DNA from: JBMNNU01 sp050942695
GTDB taxonomy: Bacteria; Chloroflexota; UBA6077
Assembly: GCA_050942695.1 (NCBI GenBank)
Contig: JBMNNU010000216.1
Span: forward strand, 1 to 5,581
Length of the DNA stretch: 5,581 nucleotides
Direction of reading: 5' to 3'
Program-made: the position numbers and the translations under genes
Notes under the pieces: generated by a model
The model's input: only the letters and a program-made list of their open reading frames with translations
The model's database searches: none
What the model was told of the DNA's origin: nothing
Part shown: positions 1 through 4,764 of the stretch, one piece after another
Numbering within the stretch: the first letter of the stretch is position 1
Layout of the letters: every line of letters starts with the position of its first letter

Positions 1-897
1 GATTCTGATTACCTGGCGAGCCTGGAAGAGGCTTCCGACAGGCTGGTGGAGAAGATCCAGCGCCACTGCTGGAAGGGTGACTTCTTCGCCCGTGTCCTCT
101 TCAACAAGTACGATGACGGCCGCTACTCCTACCTGGGAGCCCAGGGAGATGGTCTATCCGCCGACCCGTCCCTGCCGGGCAGCTACTTCCTCAACTCCTT
201 TACCTGGTCGATCCTGGCAAGGGTTGCAACCGAGGAGCAGATCGCGACCATGCTGGACGTGGTCAAGAGGGTGCTGTTGACCCCACACGGACTCAAATTG
301 TGCTCACCCGTCAACTTTAGCGACATCGCTGGCAGAGGCGGGAGCGCGGAGTACTTCCTAGGAGACAGGGAAAACGGCGGTGTCTTCAAACATGCCGACG
401 CCATGGCGATCGCAGCCATGTTCCAGGCCGCTAGGAGGGTGCAAGATCCTAAGCTAGCGGCTGAGTTAGCCGATCTAGCCTACCGGGTGCTGGAGGTGAT
501 CCTCCCATACCGGACCATGGCCGATCCCTACCGGCTTTGCGGCAACCCCCGCTTCTGCACACAGTACAACAACAGTGAGACGGGGGAGAACATAGGCCCC
601 ACCCTGAGCGGCACAGCCACCTGGCTATGGCTAGCCCTGGTGGAGGCATTCGGGTTGCGGGTCGGGCCGGAGGAGATAGAGGTCAACCCGCTATTGTCCG
701 ACTCGCAGCAACGGCTTCGCATCCTGTTGCGAACAGGTCGGTCGAACTACGATATCTCGATATCCAAGCCAACCGGAGTCCGGCGAACCACCGATAGCCA
801 GCCCAGGCTGATCCTGGATGGCCGTCCGGTGGAGGGCATCCGGGTGCCCCACTACGACGACGACGAAACCCATCGACTGGAGGTGATCTTCTCTTGA
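1..897 (+). CDS. GH94-like glycoside phosphorylase/hydrolase family protein, C-terminal part (5' truncated)
   Basis: The frame is open from base 1, so the gene begins upstream; the GTG at 46 is only an internal valine codon. The visible 298 residues resemble the C-terminal (alpha/alpha)6-barrel half of GH94 enzymes (cellobiose and chitobiose phosphorylase family). Family-like blocks in order are a DDGRYSYLGAQGDG stretch (about nt 112-153), SYFLNSFTWSIL (about 181-216; compare FLNPQSWAV in the family), ENGGVFKHA (370-396, whose His matches the phosphate-site His of the family), and SGTATWLW (607-630; compare TGTA in phosphorylases). After that comes a beta-rich tail, as in this family. Phosphorylases split beta-glucosides with phosphate to give a sugar 1-phosphate; whether this protein does so, and on which sugar, cannot be told because the part with the catalytic Asp is outside the window. 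Its stop overlaps the following glycosyltransferase start, which suggests one operon and a shared glycan. The family call is fairly sure, the substrate unknown. Confidence 0.75.
   Translation, partial: DSDYLASLEEASDRLVEKIQRHCWKGDFFARVLFNKYDDGRYSYLGAQGDGLSADPSLPGSYFLNSFTWSILARVATEEQIATMLDVVKRVLLTPHGLKLCSPVNFSDIAGRGGSAEYFLGDRENGGVFKHADAMAIAAMFQAARRVQDPKLAAELADLAYRVLEVILPYRTMADPYRLCGNPRFCTQYNNSETGENIGPTLSGTATWLWLALVEAFGLRVGPEEIEVNPLLSDSQQRLRILLRTGRSNYDISISKPTGVRRTTDSQPRLILDGRPVEGIRVPHYDDDETHRLEVIFS
879..888 (+). promoter_or_regulatory. Strong Shine-Dalgarno site of the glycosyltransferase gene, inside the upstream gene
   Basis: GGAGGTGATC is fully complementary to the usual 3' end of 16S rRNA. 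It lies in the last codons of the GH94-like gene. GGAGG is 13 nt from the ATG at 897 and 10 nt from the in-frame TTG at 894; the longer GGAGGTGAT match ends 9 nt before the ATG. With the TGATG stop/start overlap this indicates translational coupling. Confidence 0.75.
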
Positions 898-2033
898 TGA
901 GCCAGGAAGCTTACGTCTCGATAATCGTGCCGGTCCGCAACGCCGAGCGGACGATAGATACCACTCTGTCCTACCTGACGGGGCTCGACTACCCCAACGA
1001 GCGCCTGGAGATAATCCTGGCCGACGGGGGGAGCACCGACGGGACCGTCGACGCCATAAAACGCTGGCAGGCGAGCCATCAACACATCAAGCTGGTGGAG
1101 GTTCCTAACTGCCGCACCCCAGGGCACGCTCGCAACGCCGCATTGAAGGTGGCCAAGGGCGAGTTCGTACTGTTCACCGATGGCGACTGCGCCCCCAACA
1201 CCGACTGGGTGCGGCAGATCCTCCAGCCCTTCTTCATGGACGAGAAGATCGGCGGTGTCGGCGGAGAGCTGCTCACCCTGCGGACCGACCCCGACAACGA
1301 GACCGAGGACTACTGCGAGCAGGTGAGGTTCCTGTCCGTCAGCGGTCGCTGCGGCGTCACCGAGAGCGGGTATTTCCCCTGTCTAGAGGCGATGGCCCCC
1401 CACGAGGTGAACGGGGGGGACTGCTCGCCCTTCTTCGCCACAGCCAACGCAGCCTTCCGCAGGGAGGCGATCGAGGCGATAGGGGGTCACTTCTGGGACG
1501 AGCCCACGGGTGAGGATGTCGACTTCTCGTTGCGGGTCCTGATGCGGGGCTACCGGCTCTACTTCGCCAAGGAGGCCGTGGTAAAGCACATGCACCGAGT
1601 CTCGCTGGATAGCTTCATGAAGCAGTGGTACGGCTACGGCTACGGCCACCCGCTACTCGTGAGGGAGCACGCCCGAGATGGGTTGGAGATCGTCATCCAG
1701 GCCGACAAGCCGAGGTTCCTGCACCTTCCCAGCCCCATCAAGGGCGTCGTGCACCTGGGGGCATTCCATCTAGCCCACCTGTCGCTGCTTGCTTCGGTTG
1801 GGAGTGGCCTAGCGGCGTTAGCTACGCCTGCGGCCTTACCCCTGTTTGGGGCTAGTCTCGGCCTCTTCACGCTGTCGGCGGCGGCCTACTTCGCCCCCTG
1901 CCTGAAGCTGAAGCCCAGGAACCGGCTACTTACCTGGTGCAAGATCCGGTATCTCACCAACTGGGCTTTCATCCGAGGCGCCCTGGACGGCAGCCGCAGA
2001 TTCGGCACGATCTGCGTGGAGCCTAGCTGGTAA
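897..2033 (+). CDS. Glycosyltransferase family 2, membrane-associated
   Basis: This 378-residue protein has a GT-A fold of family GT2. Visible motifs are the N-terminal VSIIVPVRNAERT strand and loop (7-19), DGGSTDGT nucleotide-binding motif (43-50), TDGDCAP with the DxD metal site (D95, D97), TANAAFRR (182-189), GEDVDFSLR acceptor/catalytic ED motif (205-213), and KQWYGYG (242-248), similar in position to the QxxRW region of processive relatives but without its Arg. Residues about 284-336 are strongly hydrophobic, enough for one or two membrane segments, and a basic tail follows, so the enzyme probably sits at the inner face of the cytoplasmic membrane. It would transfer a sugar from a nucleotide donor to a lipid or glycan acceptor; donor and acceptor are unknown. 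The ATG at 897 overlaps the upstream stop (TGATG); TTG at 894 is an alternative that adds one residue. Coupling with the GH94-like gene suggests joint work in making or trimming a beta-glycan or surface polysaccharide, which is an inference. Confidence 0.9.
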   Translation: MSQEAYVSIIVPVRNAERTIDTTLSYLTGLDYPNERLEIILADGGSTDGTVDAIKRWQASHQHIKLVEVPNCRTPGHARNAALKVAKGEFVLFTDGDCAPNTDWVRQILQPFFMDEKIGGVGGELLTLRTDPDNETEDYCEQVRFLSVSGRCGVTESGYFPCLEAMAPHEVNGGDCSPFFATANAAFRREAIEAIGGHFWDEPTGEDVDFSLRVLMRGYRLYFAKEAVVKHMHRVSLDSFMKQWYGYGYGHPLLVREHARDGLEIVIQADKPRFLHLPSPIKGVVHLGAFHLAHLSLLASVGSGLAALATPAALPLFGASLGLFTLSAAAYFAPCLKLKPRNRLLTWCKIRYLTNWAFIRGALDGSRRFGTICVEPSW

Positions 2034-2072
2034 GAAGCCTGCCATGCGGCCGTGGAAACCCATCCGAAACGA

Positions 2073-2104
2073 CGTAGGGGCGGGCACGGAGGCCCGCCCC
2101 TACG
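2073..2104. repeat. 13-bp perfect GC-rich palindrome between convergent genes
   Basis: CGTAGGGGCGGGC (2073-2085) and its exact reverse complement (2092-2104) enclose a 6-nt loop ACGGAG. It sits 40 nt after the glycosyltransferase stop and about 90 nt past the macro-gene stop on the other strand. There is no T-tract on either side, so it is not a textbook intrinsic terminator, although such a stem could slow polymerase or protect the 3' end of either transcript. Short GTAGGGGC-type palindromes are common as dispersed intergenic repeats in several bacterial groups; that this is a member is inferred from appearance. Confidence 0.75.
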
Positions 2105-2125
2105 CATTTCATGATTGTCAGTAAC

Positions 2126-2158
2126 TGCTTCGATGGATCAAACATGATCACCGAAGCA
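2126..2158. repeat. Imperfect inverted repeat between convergent genes
   Basis: TGCTTCG (2126-2132) pairs with CGAAGCA (2152-2158). Inside it GATCA (2136-2140) pairs with TGATC (2145-2149) around an AACA loop, with a small internal loop between the two stems. No T-run follows on either strand. It may act as a 3'-end structure for the macro-domain transcript or be an operator-like dyad; neither is shown. ATCACCG also occurs twice here (2147-2153 and 2158-2164). Confidence 0.45.
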
Positions 2159-2195
2159 TCACCGTTTCATGGCTTAAACGCACGAGGGGCAGTTG

Positions 2196-2837
2196 TTAGC
2201 CAAGGCGATTATGATCGGGTAACCCTGGGCCAGCCAATTCCGCCAGAGCCAACTCATAAACGGAGAGGTCTCTTTCACTAAACAGGACGAAGATCACCTG
2301 CTTGACCCCGCTCCCTGCACGAAGGTGCTGAATAACCGTATCCAGGGCCACACGTGCCGCCTTCTCAATCGGATACCGGTAGGCGCCCGTACTGATAGAG
2401 GGGAACGCTACGCTGCGCAGACCAAGCTCCTCAGCGCGGGCTAGACTGTTCTTGTAAGCGGATACCAGCAATTCCTGTTCGCCCCTGTCGCCGCCATGCC
2501 AGACCGGCCCAACCGTGTGGATGACGTAGCGGGCTGGGAGTCGCCCGGCACCCGTTACTTTGGCCTCGCCTGTAGGGCAGCCGCCAAGCTTCCGGCATTC
2601 CTCCAATATTGCCGGTCCACCGGCTCTATGGATTGCCCCATCGACACCGCCACCGCCAAGCAGCGTCTGGTTTGCAGCATTGACGATAGCGTCGGTAGCC
2701 ACCCTTGTAATGTCTCCATTAATCAAATCGATCGTTGCGTCACCAATCATAACCTTTCTCACTGGCAGCACCTCATCTCTAAAGCTCATGCGAGTTTTGA
2801 AAAGCTTGTTTTTTAGGGCTAACTTATTGTACACCAA
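2196..2837 (-). CDS. Macro-domain protein (probable ADP-ribosyl / O-acetyl-ADP-ribose hydrolase)
   Basis: This 213-residue protein has a single macro domain of the YmdB/MacroD type. From the TTG start, motifs are NGDIT (40-44), NAAN (53-56), GGGGVDGAIH (61-70) with the Asp used for catalysis in this family (D66), the PARYVIHTVGP strand (101-111), and SISTGAYRYP (147-156), the loop that cradles the ADP-ribose phosphates. All key residues are present, so it is likely an active, soluble cytoplasmic enzyme that removes ADP-ribose from proteins or nucleic acids or deacetylates O-acetyl-ADP-ribose. The start is uncertain. TTG at 2837 (or GTG at 2834) has GGAGG 7 nt upstream of the TTG but adds a basic stretch ahead of the domain. 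ATG at 2789 has no clear ribosome site. ATG at 2750, just before the domain, has GAGAAAGG directly upstream and gives 184 residues, the usual family size. It lies on the strand of the toxin-antitoxin genes, but no DarT-like ADP-ribosyltransferase is beside it, so a DarTG system is not supported. Confidence 0.9.
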   Translation of the reverse strand: MVYNKLALKNKLFKTRMSFRDEVLPVRKVMIGDATIDLINGDITRVATDAIVNAANQTLLGGGGVDGAIHRAGGPAILEECRKLGGCPTGEAKVTGAGRLPARYVIHTVGPVWHGGDRGEQELLVSAYKNSLARAEELGLRSVAFPSISTGAYRYPIEKAARVALDTVIQHLRAGSGVKQVIFVLFSERDLSVYELALAELAGPGLPDHNRLG

Positions 2838-2843
2838 CTTTTA

Positions 2844-2849
2844 TCCTCC
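2844..2849 (-). promoter_or_regulatory. Shine-Dalgarno site supporting a TTG or GTG start of the macro-domain gene
   Basis: The minus strand reads GGAGGATAAAAG followed by TTG GTG. GGAGGA ends 6 nt before TTG (2837) and 9 nt before GTG (2834). It is the best ribosome site near this gene and favours the longer protein over the ATG starts at 2789 and 2750. Confidence 0.55.
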
Positions 2850-2874
2850 GCCTCTCTGCCGATACCAAACCGAT

Positions 2875-2896
2875 TCGGCCTTGTGGGAGAGGCCGA
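2875..2896. repeat. 7-bp hairpin upstream of the macro-domain gene
   Basis: TCGGCCT (2875-2881) and AGGCCGA (2890-2896) form a stem around an 8-nt loop. On the minus strand it lies after the toxin remnant and before the macro gene, where a terminator of the decayed operon could have been, but no T-tract follows. Confidence 0.4.
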
Positions 2897-2950
2897 GCGG
2901 AAATGACGGCATAGAGGTCGGAAATGCCGATCCAGTTGTGCACCTGATCT

Positions 2951-2979
2951 CGGGCCAAATACTTAGGGGAATTGGCCCG
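2951..2979. repeat. 8-bp inverted repeat just past the toxin remnant
   Basis: CGGGCCAA (2951-2958) is the exact reverse complement of TTGGCCCG (2972-2979), with a 13-nt loop. It lies immediately beyond, on the minus strand, the stop of the DUF5615-like remnant. It may be a leftover 3' structure or chance. Confidence 0.4.
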
Positions 2980-2991
2980 TTCCATGGGCGT

Positions 2992-3249
2992 CTACGCTTG
3001 TGTAAAATTCTCAACCTGGAATTCGATATGCTCAAGCAGAGGTTCGGGCTGCATGTATGCACCAGGTTGGTTGTGGAGAAGGCTGTTTGGGCTACCGGAC
3101 TGTCCTCTACGGGCGGCGTACCCAACCATGACTGGGATGCCGCCAGTAGAGTTCGTTGGAGAGCGGGCTGTGGCGAAAGCGTGCCCCATGGTTCGGAGAA
3201 GAACCACGCCGTCCTGGTCAACGTTGTGACCCAGATGCAGAACAGCCAT
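2992..3249 (-). pseudogene. Remnant of a DUF5615-like (PIN-like) toxin gene
   Basis: The minus frame from ATG 3249 to TAG at 2992 gives 85 residues. Its first half looks like the start of DUF5615 (PIN-like, Mut7-C related) proteins: LHLGHNVDQDGVVLLRTMGH (4-23), then ATAR, and later GYAARRGQ and LLHNQ. These parallel the family pattern 'LDxNV...LR..GHdv.TAR......YAAR.Gr.l.THN'. Signs of decay are a Gly where the family has its conserved N-terminal Asp (LHLG instead of YLD), an unlike stretch between TAR and YAARRGQ, a frame that fits poorly after GQ, and a C-terminus short for the family (usually about 110-130). Downstream on the same strand another frame stays open but shows nothing recognisable. 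The gene follows an antitoxin-like remnant by 4 nt, the normal order for such pairs. The family was recognised by eye from scattered motifs, so this is a moderate-confidence call; the sequence could also be an unrelated short ORF. Confidence 0.45.
3105..3151. repeat. Long imperfect hairpin inside the toxin remnant
   Basis: CTCTAC (3105-3110) pairs with GTAGAG (3146-3151); after one mismatch GGCGGCGT (3112-3119) pairs with the segment 3137-3144 (one G-T wobble); CCC (3121-3123) can then pair with GGG (3134-3136). That makes about 14 nearly continuous pairs plus a short inner stem. It covers exactly the part of the remnant that departs from the family pattern. It could be an inserted palindromic element or a chance structure in GC-rich coding DNA. 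Confidence 0.55.
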
Positions 3250-3253
3250 GTGG

Positions 3254-3397
3254 TCACGCTGCAGAGATCGTCTTCAGTTCGGTTTCCGCGTCGATAATCA
3301 TCTAGTGCCGGTTGTAGTACGTTACCGCGGCCTCCAATTCTTCCCGTGGCAGGCGGTGCGCGGTTGCTACCCGGCCGGTGTTCCCGTTCGTTACCCG
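3254..3397 (-). pseudogene. Remnant of a DUF433-like antitoxin gene with an in-frame stop
   Basis: One minus-strand frame reads HRLPREELEAAVTYYNRH, then TAG (3302-3304), then MIIDAETELKTISAA and TGA (3254-3256). This resembles the C-terminal end of small DUF433-type antitoxins ('hLt.eqv.aALaYYy.H..eIDaei'), with the stop falling between the YY..H helix and the IDAE tail. Upstream the frame reads RVTNGNTGRVATA and then does not continue as a recognisable N-terminus, so the start is lost or frameshifted. The stop is 4 nt before the toxin-remnant ATG, the layout expected of a DUF433/DUF5615 pair. The match is short and recognised by eye; pairing with the toxin remnant is what makes it worth recording. 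Confidence 0.4.
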
Positions 3398-3569
3398 CAA
3401 GTAACTAATAATCGTCCAAACCTTCACTCCATAACCCCGAATACACGCATCTCCAAAAGGCCTCTTCGCGATGGCACGATGATCGATACCGGCAGACCGA
3501 TATTGGCGAGAGAGGCCAATTGCATACGCCGCCTATGGTCAACCGATAGTCGCTGGCCCTTCTTCTTCC
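3398..3569. other. Gap between the HepT gene and the decayed module
   Basis: No recognisable gene. A 33-codon minus ORF (ATG 3525 to TGA 3424, starting MQLASLANIGLPVSIIVP) has no clear ribosome site and no family I know. This may be the eroded 5' part of the second toxin-antitoxin operon. No T-tract hairpin follows the HepT stop, so no terminator is visible. Confidence 0.4.
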
Positions 3570-4004
3570 TTAGGCTTGGCCGGACTTCTGATTCAGCCAA
3601 TGCCTGATAAGCTCTGAGAACCGAGCCAGATCGTCGAGATTCTGCAGATTGCGGTAGACCTCGTCCCAGTCGATGGCGGTATACTCATGGACTAGAACGT
3701 TGCGGAAGCCCGCCAGCAGGGACAACTGGCGAGCAAAATCCAGGGGAATAACAGCTATTTCGCCAAGGCGCAAAATTGCCTCGTAGTAGTCACGTGGTTT
3801 CTTGGCTTTCTCCAGGGCGATGATCCGATGGGCAATATCGATGACGCACTGAGCAGCGACCTCCAGGTTACGTTCGACGATATCGCGCAGGTATGGATCA
3901 GCGTCGAACTCAGCGCGATCTCTCACCGTGAGCGGCTCTAATCTGGCCAATCTTTCGCTCAGTTCGTCTAAGCGCCTCTCGATACCGCTGAACTCGAGCT
4001 GCAT
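3570..4004 (-). CDS. hepT: HepT-like HEPN-domain ribonuclease toxin
   Basis: From ATG 4004 this is 144 residues, the usual size of HepT (DUF86) toxins. The protein is mostly helical. It carries ERNLEVAAQCVIDIAHRI (about 44-61), the conserved helix of the family, and RNVLVHEY (101-108), a perfect RX4HXY motif. In HEPN toxins Arg and His of this motif cut RNA, and in studied HepT proteins the Tyr is modified with AMP by the partner MntA, which silences the toxin. All three residues are intact, so the toxin should be functional. The upstream gene encodes MntA on the same strand, giving the standard antitoxin-first operon. ATG 4004 has GAGG 8 nt upstream; a GTG at 4040 would add 12 residues and increase the overlap with MntA. 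Without the partner the protein is expected to stop growth by cleaving RNA, possibly tRNA; the target is inferred from relatives. Confidence 0.88.
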   Translation of the reverse strand: MQLEFSGIERRLDELSERLARLEPLTVRDRAEFDADPYLRDIVERNLEVAAQCVIDIAHRIIALEKAKKPRDYYEAILRLGEIAVIPLDFARQLSLLAGFRNVLVHEYTAIDWDEVYRNLQNLDDLARFSELIRHWLNQKSGQA

Positions 4005-4407
4005 GCTCTCCACCTCGGCTAATGTCGTTCCGTTGGGCACGGAGCACCGGCAGGTAGTCGCCGTAGCGGCCCATCACCCGGGCCTCGTATTCAACACGCG
4101 TGGCTTCGTCACGTTGATAGATTGGTCTTCCCTGCGCAATGACCGCGTATTCCAGCTCGATCGGAGCCCGATTCAAGATCACCACGTCGATCCTATCGGT
4201 TCCAAGGGCACATCCCAGTTCGTGGGCTAGCCTAGCGCGCAGAGATGGGATATCCGGAACATCGTCTACCAGCACTCCGAAGTCGTAATCGCTAAGAGGG
4301 CCGGTTCGGCCGCCGGCCTGCGATCCGAACAGATAGACCAGCTTCAATTCGGGGAATCTGGCCAGTACACCTTCAACCCTGCTGGCAATCTGCTGATTCC
4401 AGGCCAT
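3910..4407 (-). CDS. mntA: MntA-like minimal nucleotidyltransferase antitoxin
   Basis: This 165-residue protein belongs to the minimal nucleotidyltransferase (MNT) family. GSQAGGRTGPLSDYDF (28-43) is the signature GSx10DxD motif, with metal-binding D40 and D42, and RIDVVIL (about 72-78) supplies the third Asp (D74). MntA antitoxins transfer AMP from ATP to the Tyr of the HepT RX4HXY motif and bind the toxin. ATG 4407 was chosen because AAGGAG lies 10 nt upstream and because a TATAAT promoter sits at 4454-4459; the longer frame to ATG 4488 would begin upstream of the promoter. The C-terminus, from about residue 120, is charged and helical. It runs 95 nt into the HepT gene, more than the few bases common in such pairs, so the tail past about residue 128 may be an extension or the result of a shifted stop. 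Domain and partner together make the assignment strong. Confidence 0.88.
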   Translation of the reverse strand: MAWNQQIASRVEGVLARFPELKLVYLFGSQAGGRTGPLSDYDFGVLVDDVPDIPSLRARLAHELGCALGTDRIDVVILNRAPIELEYAVIAQGRPIYQRDEATRVEYEARVMGRYGDYLPVLRAQRNDISRGGEHAARVQRYREALRRTERKIGQIRAAHGERSR

Positions 4408-4417
4408 TACATCATCG

Positions 4418-4423
4418 CTCCTT
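4418..4423 (-). promoter_or_regulatory. Shine-Dalgarno site of mntA
   Basis: AAGGAG on the minus strand, 10 nt before the ATG at 4407. Together with the promoter just upstream it fixes the start of mntA. Confidence 0.65.
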
Positions 4424-4453
4424 TGGCGCCGAAATGCTCCGGTGTTTCGGCCA

Positions 4454-4462
4454 ATTATAGCA
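4454..4462 (-). promoter_or_regulatory. Extended -10 promoter of the mntA-hepT operon
   Basis: The minus strand reads TGCTATAAT: a perfect -10 hexamer with the TGn extension. No good -35 is seen at 16-18 bp, which an extended -10 can do without. Transcription would start near 4447, leaving a leader of about 40 nt before the ATG at 4407. No clear dyad overlaps it, so autoregulation by the complex is not evident from the DNA. Confidence 0.6.
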
Positions 4463-4578
4463 CGCGTCACTCGCGGTCCTAGGACCATTGTTCATTATCC
4501 TGCCGTCTATAAGCTTTCTTCTCATCTACCGGTTTTCAAAATTATCAATCATGGCTTGGTTCACGGTAGGAGCCACGA
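4463..4578. other. Divergent intergenic spacer
   Basis: This stretch between the mntA promoter and the composite palindrome shows no gene, RNA or clear repeat. It is visibly richer in A and T than its surroundings (for example around 4500-4550), in keeping with a regulatory spacer. Confidence 0.4.
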
Positions 4579-4639
4579 TGTAACGTCAGGCCTTGTGCCT
4601 GACGTGGTACCATCGTCGGGGACGAGCCCCGACGCTACA
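4579..4639. repeat. Composite palindromic element of two hairpins
   Basis: The element begins TGTAACGTC and ends GACGCTACA, which are inverted copies with one mismatch in nine. Hairpin 1 is ACGTCAGGC (4583-4591), loop CTTGT, GCCTGACGT (4597-4605). Hairpin 2 is CGTCGGGG (4614-4621), loop ACGAG, CCCCGACG (4627-4634). Between them lies the perfect palindrome TGGTACCA (4605-4612), so the whole is nearly symmetric about 4608/4609. It is non-coding, about 60 nt upstream of the -10 of the IMP dehydrogenase gene. The design looks like a small mobile or dispersed palindromic repeat (REP or MITE-like); without other copies in view this is an inference. Confidence 0.65.
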
Positions 4640-4697
4640 GATCTGGCTGTTTGTGTGAACTATGCCTTATAACAACGCGCGGCGCGATCCGTGCAGG

Positions 4698-4703
4698 TAT
4701 AAT
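4698..4703 (+). promoter_or_regulatory. Putative -10 box of the guaB-like gene
   Basis: A perfect TATAAT lies 61 nt before the GTG start. No TTGACA-like -35 is found at 16-19 bp (the DNA there is GC-rich) and no TGn extension is present, so it would need an activator or is weak. The transcript would start near 4710 with a leader of about 55 nt. Confidence 0.45.
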
Positions 4704-4728
4704 GCTGTTGTATCTGCAGTTTGGAAGA

Positions 4729-4751
4729 CTACGTTGCCTATCGTAGCAACG
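4729..4751 (+). promoter_or_regulatory. Two overlapping alternative hairpins in the guaB-like leader
   Basis: CTACG (4729-4733) can pair with CGTAG (4742-4746), and CGTTGC (4732-4737) with GCAACG (4746-4751). The two stems share bases and exclude each other; the second reaches the first base of the GGGAGG ribosome site. The stems are short, so any regulatory role is speculative. Confidence 0.3.
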
Positions 4752-4756
4752 GGAGG
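4751..4756 (+). promoter_or_regulatory. Shine-Dalgarno site of the guaB-like gene
   Basis: GGGAGG ends 8 nt before GTG 4765. This ideal spacing sets the start at a GTG rather than at a downstream ATG. Confidence 0.75.
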
Positions 4757-4764
4757 AAAAAGCC

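Noticed and set aside
46..48. GTG as start of the GH94-like gene
   Set aside because: The frame is open to base 1 and the residues before it read as continuous protein; the fold needs a long N-terminal part.
2196..2837. DarTG toxin-antitoxin system
   Set aside because: Only a macro domain is present; there is no ADP-ribosyltransferase gene next to it and no DarG C-terminal domain.
2841..3257. 138-codon minus-strand open frame
   Set aside because: It overlaps the DUF5615-like frame, and its product (rich in Trp, Ser, Thr, Pro and Arg) matches nothing I know. It is probably a shadow, though some short pieces may belong to the frameshifted toxin.
2560..3297. 245-codon plus-strand open frame
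   Set aside because: It runs antisense through the macro-domain gene and the toxin-antitoxin remnants, shows no domain, and its translation is low in recognisable structure.
4005..4040. Longer start for hepT at GTG 4040
   Set aside because: It increases the overlap with mntA; ATG 4004 has GAGG 8 nt upstream and gives the usual family length.
4408..4488. Longer start for mntA at ATG 4488
   Set aside because: The extended -10 promoter at 4454-4462 lies inside this extension, and the good ribosome site belongs to ATG 4407.
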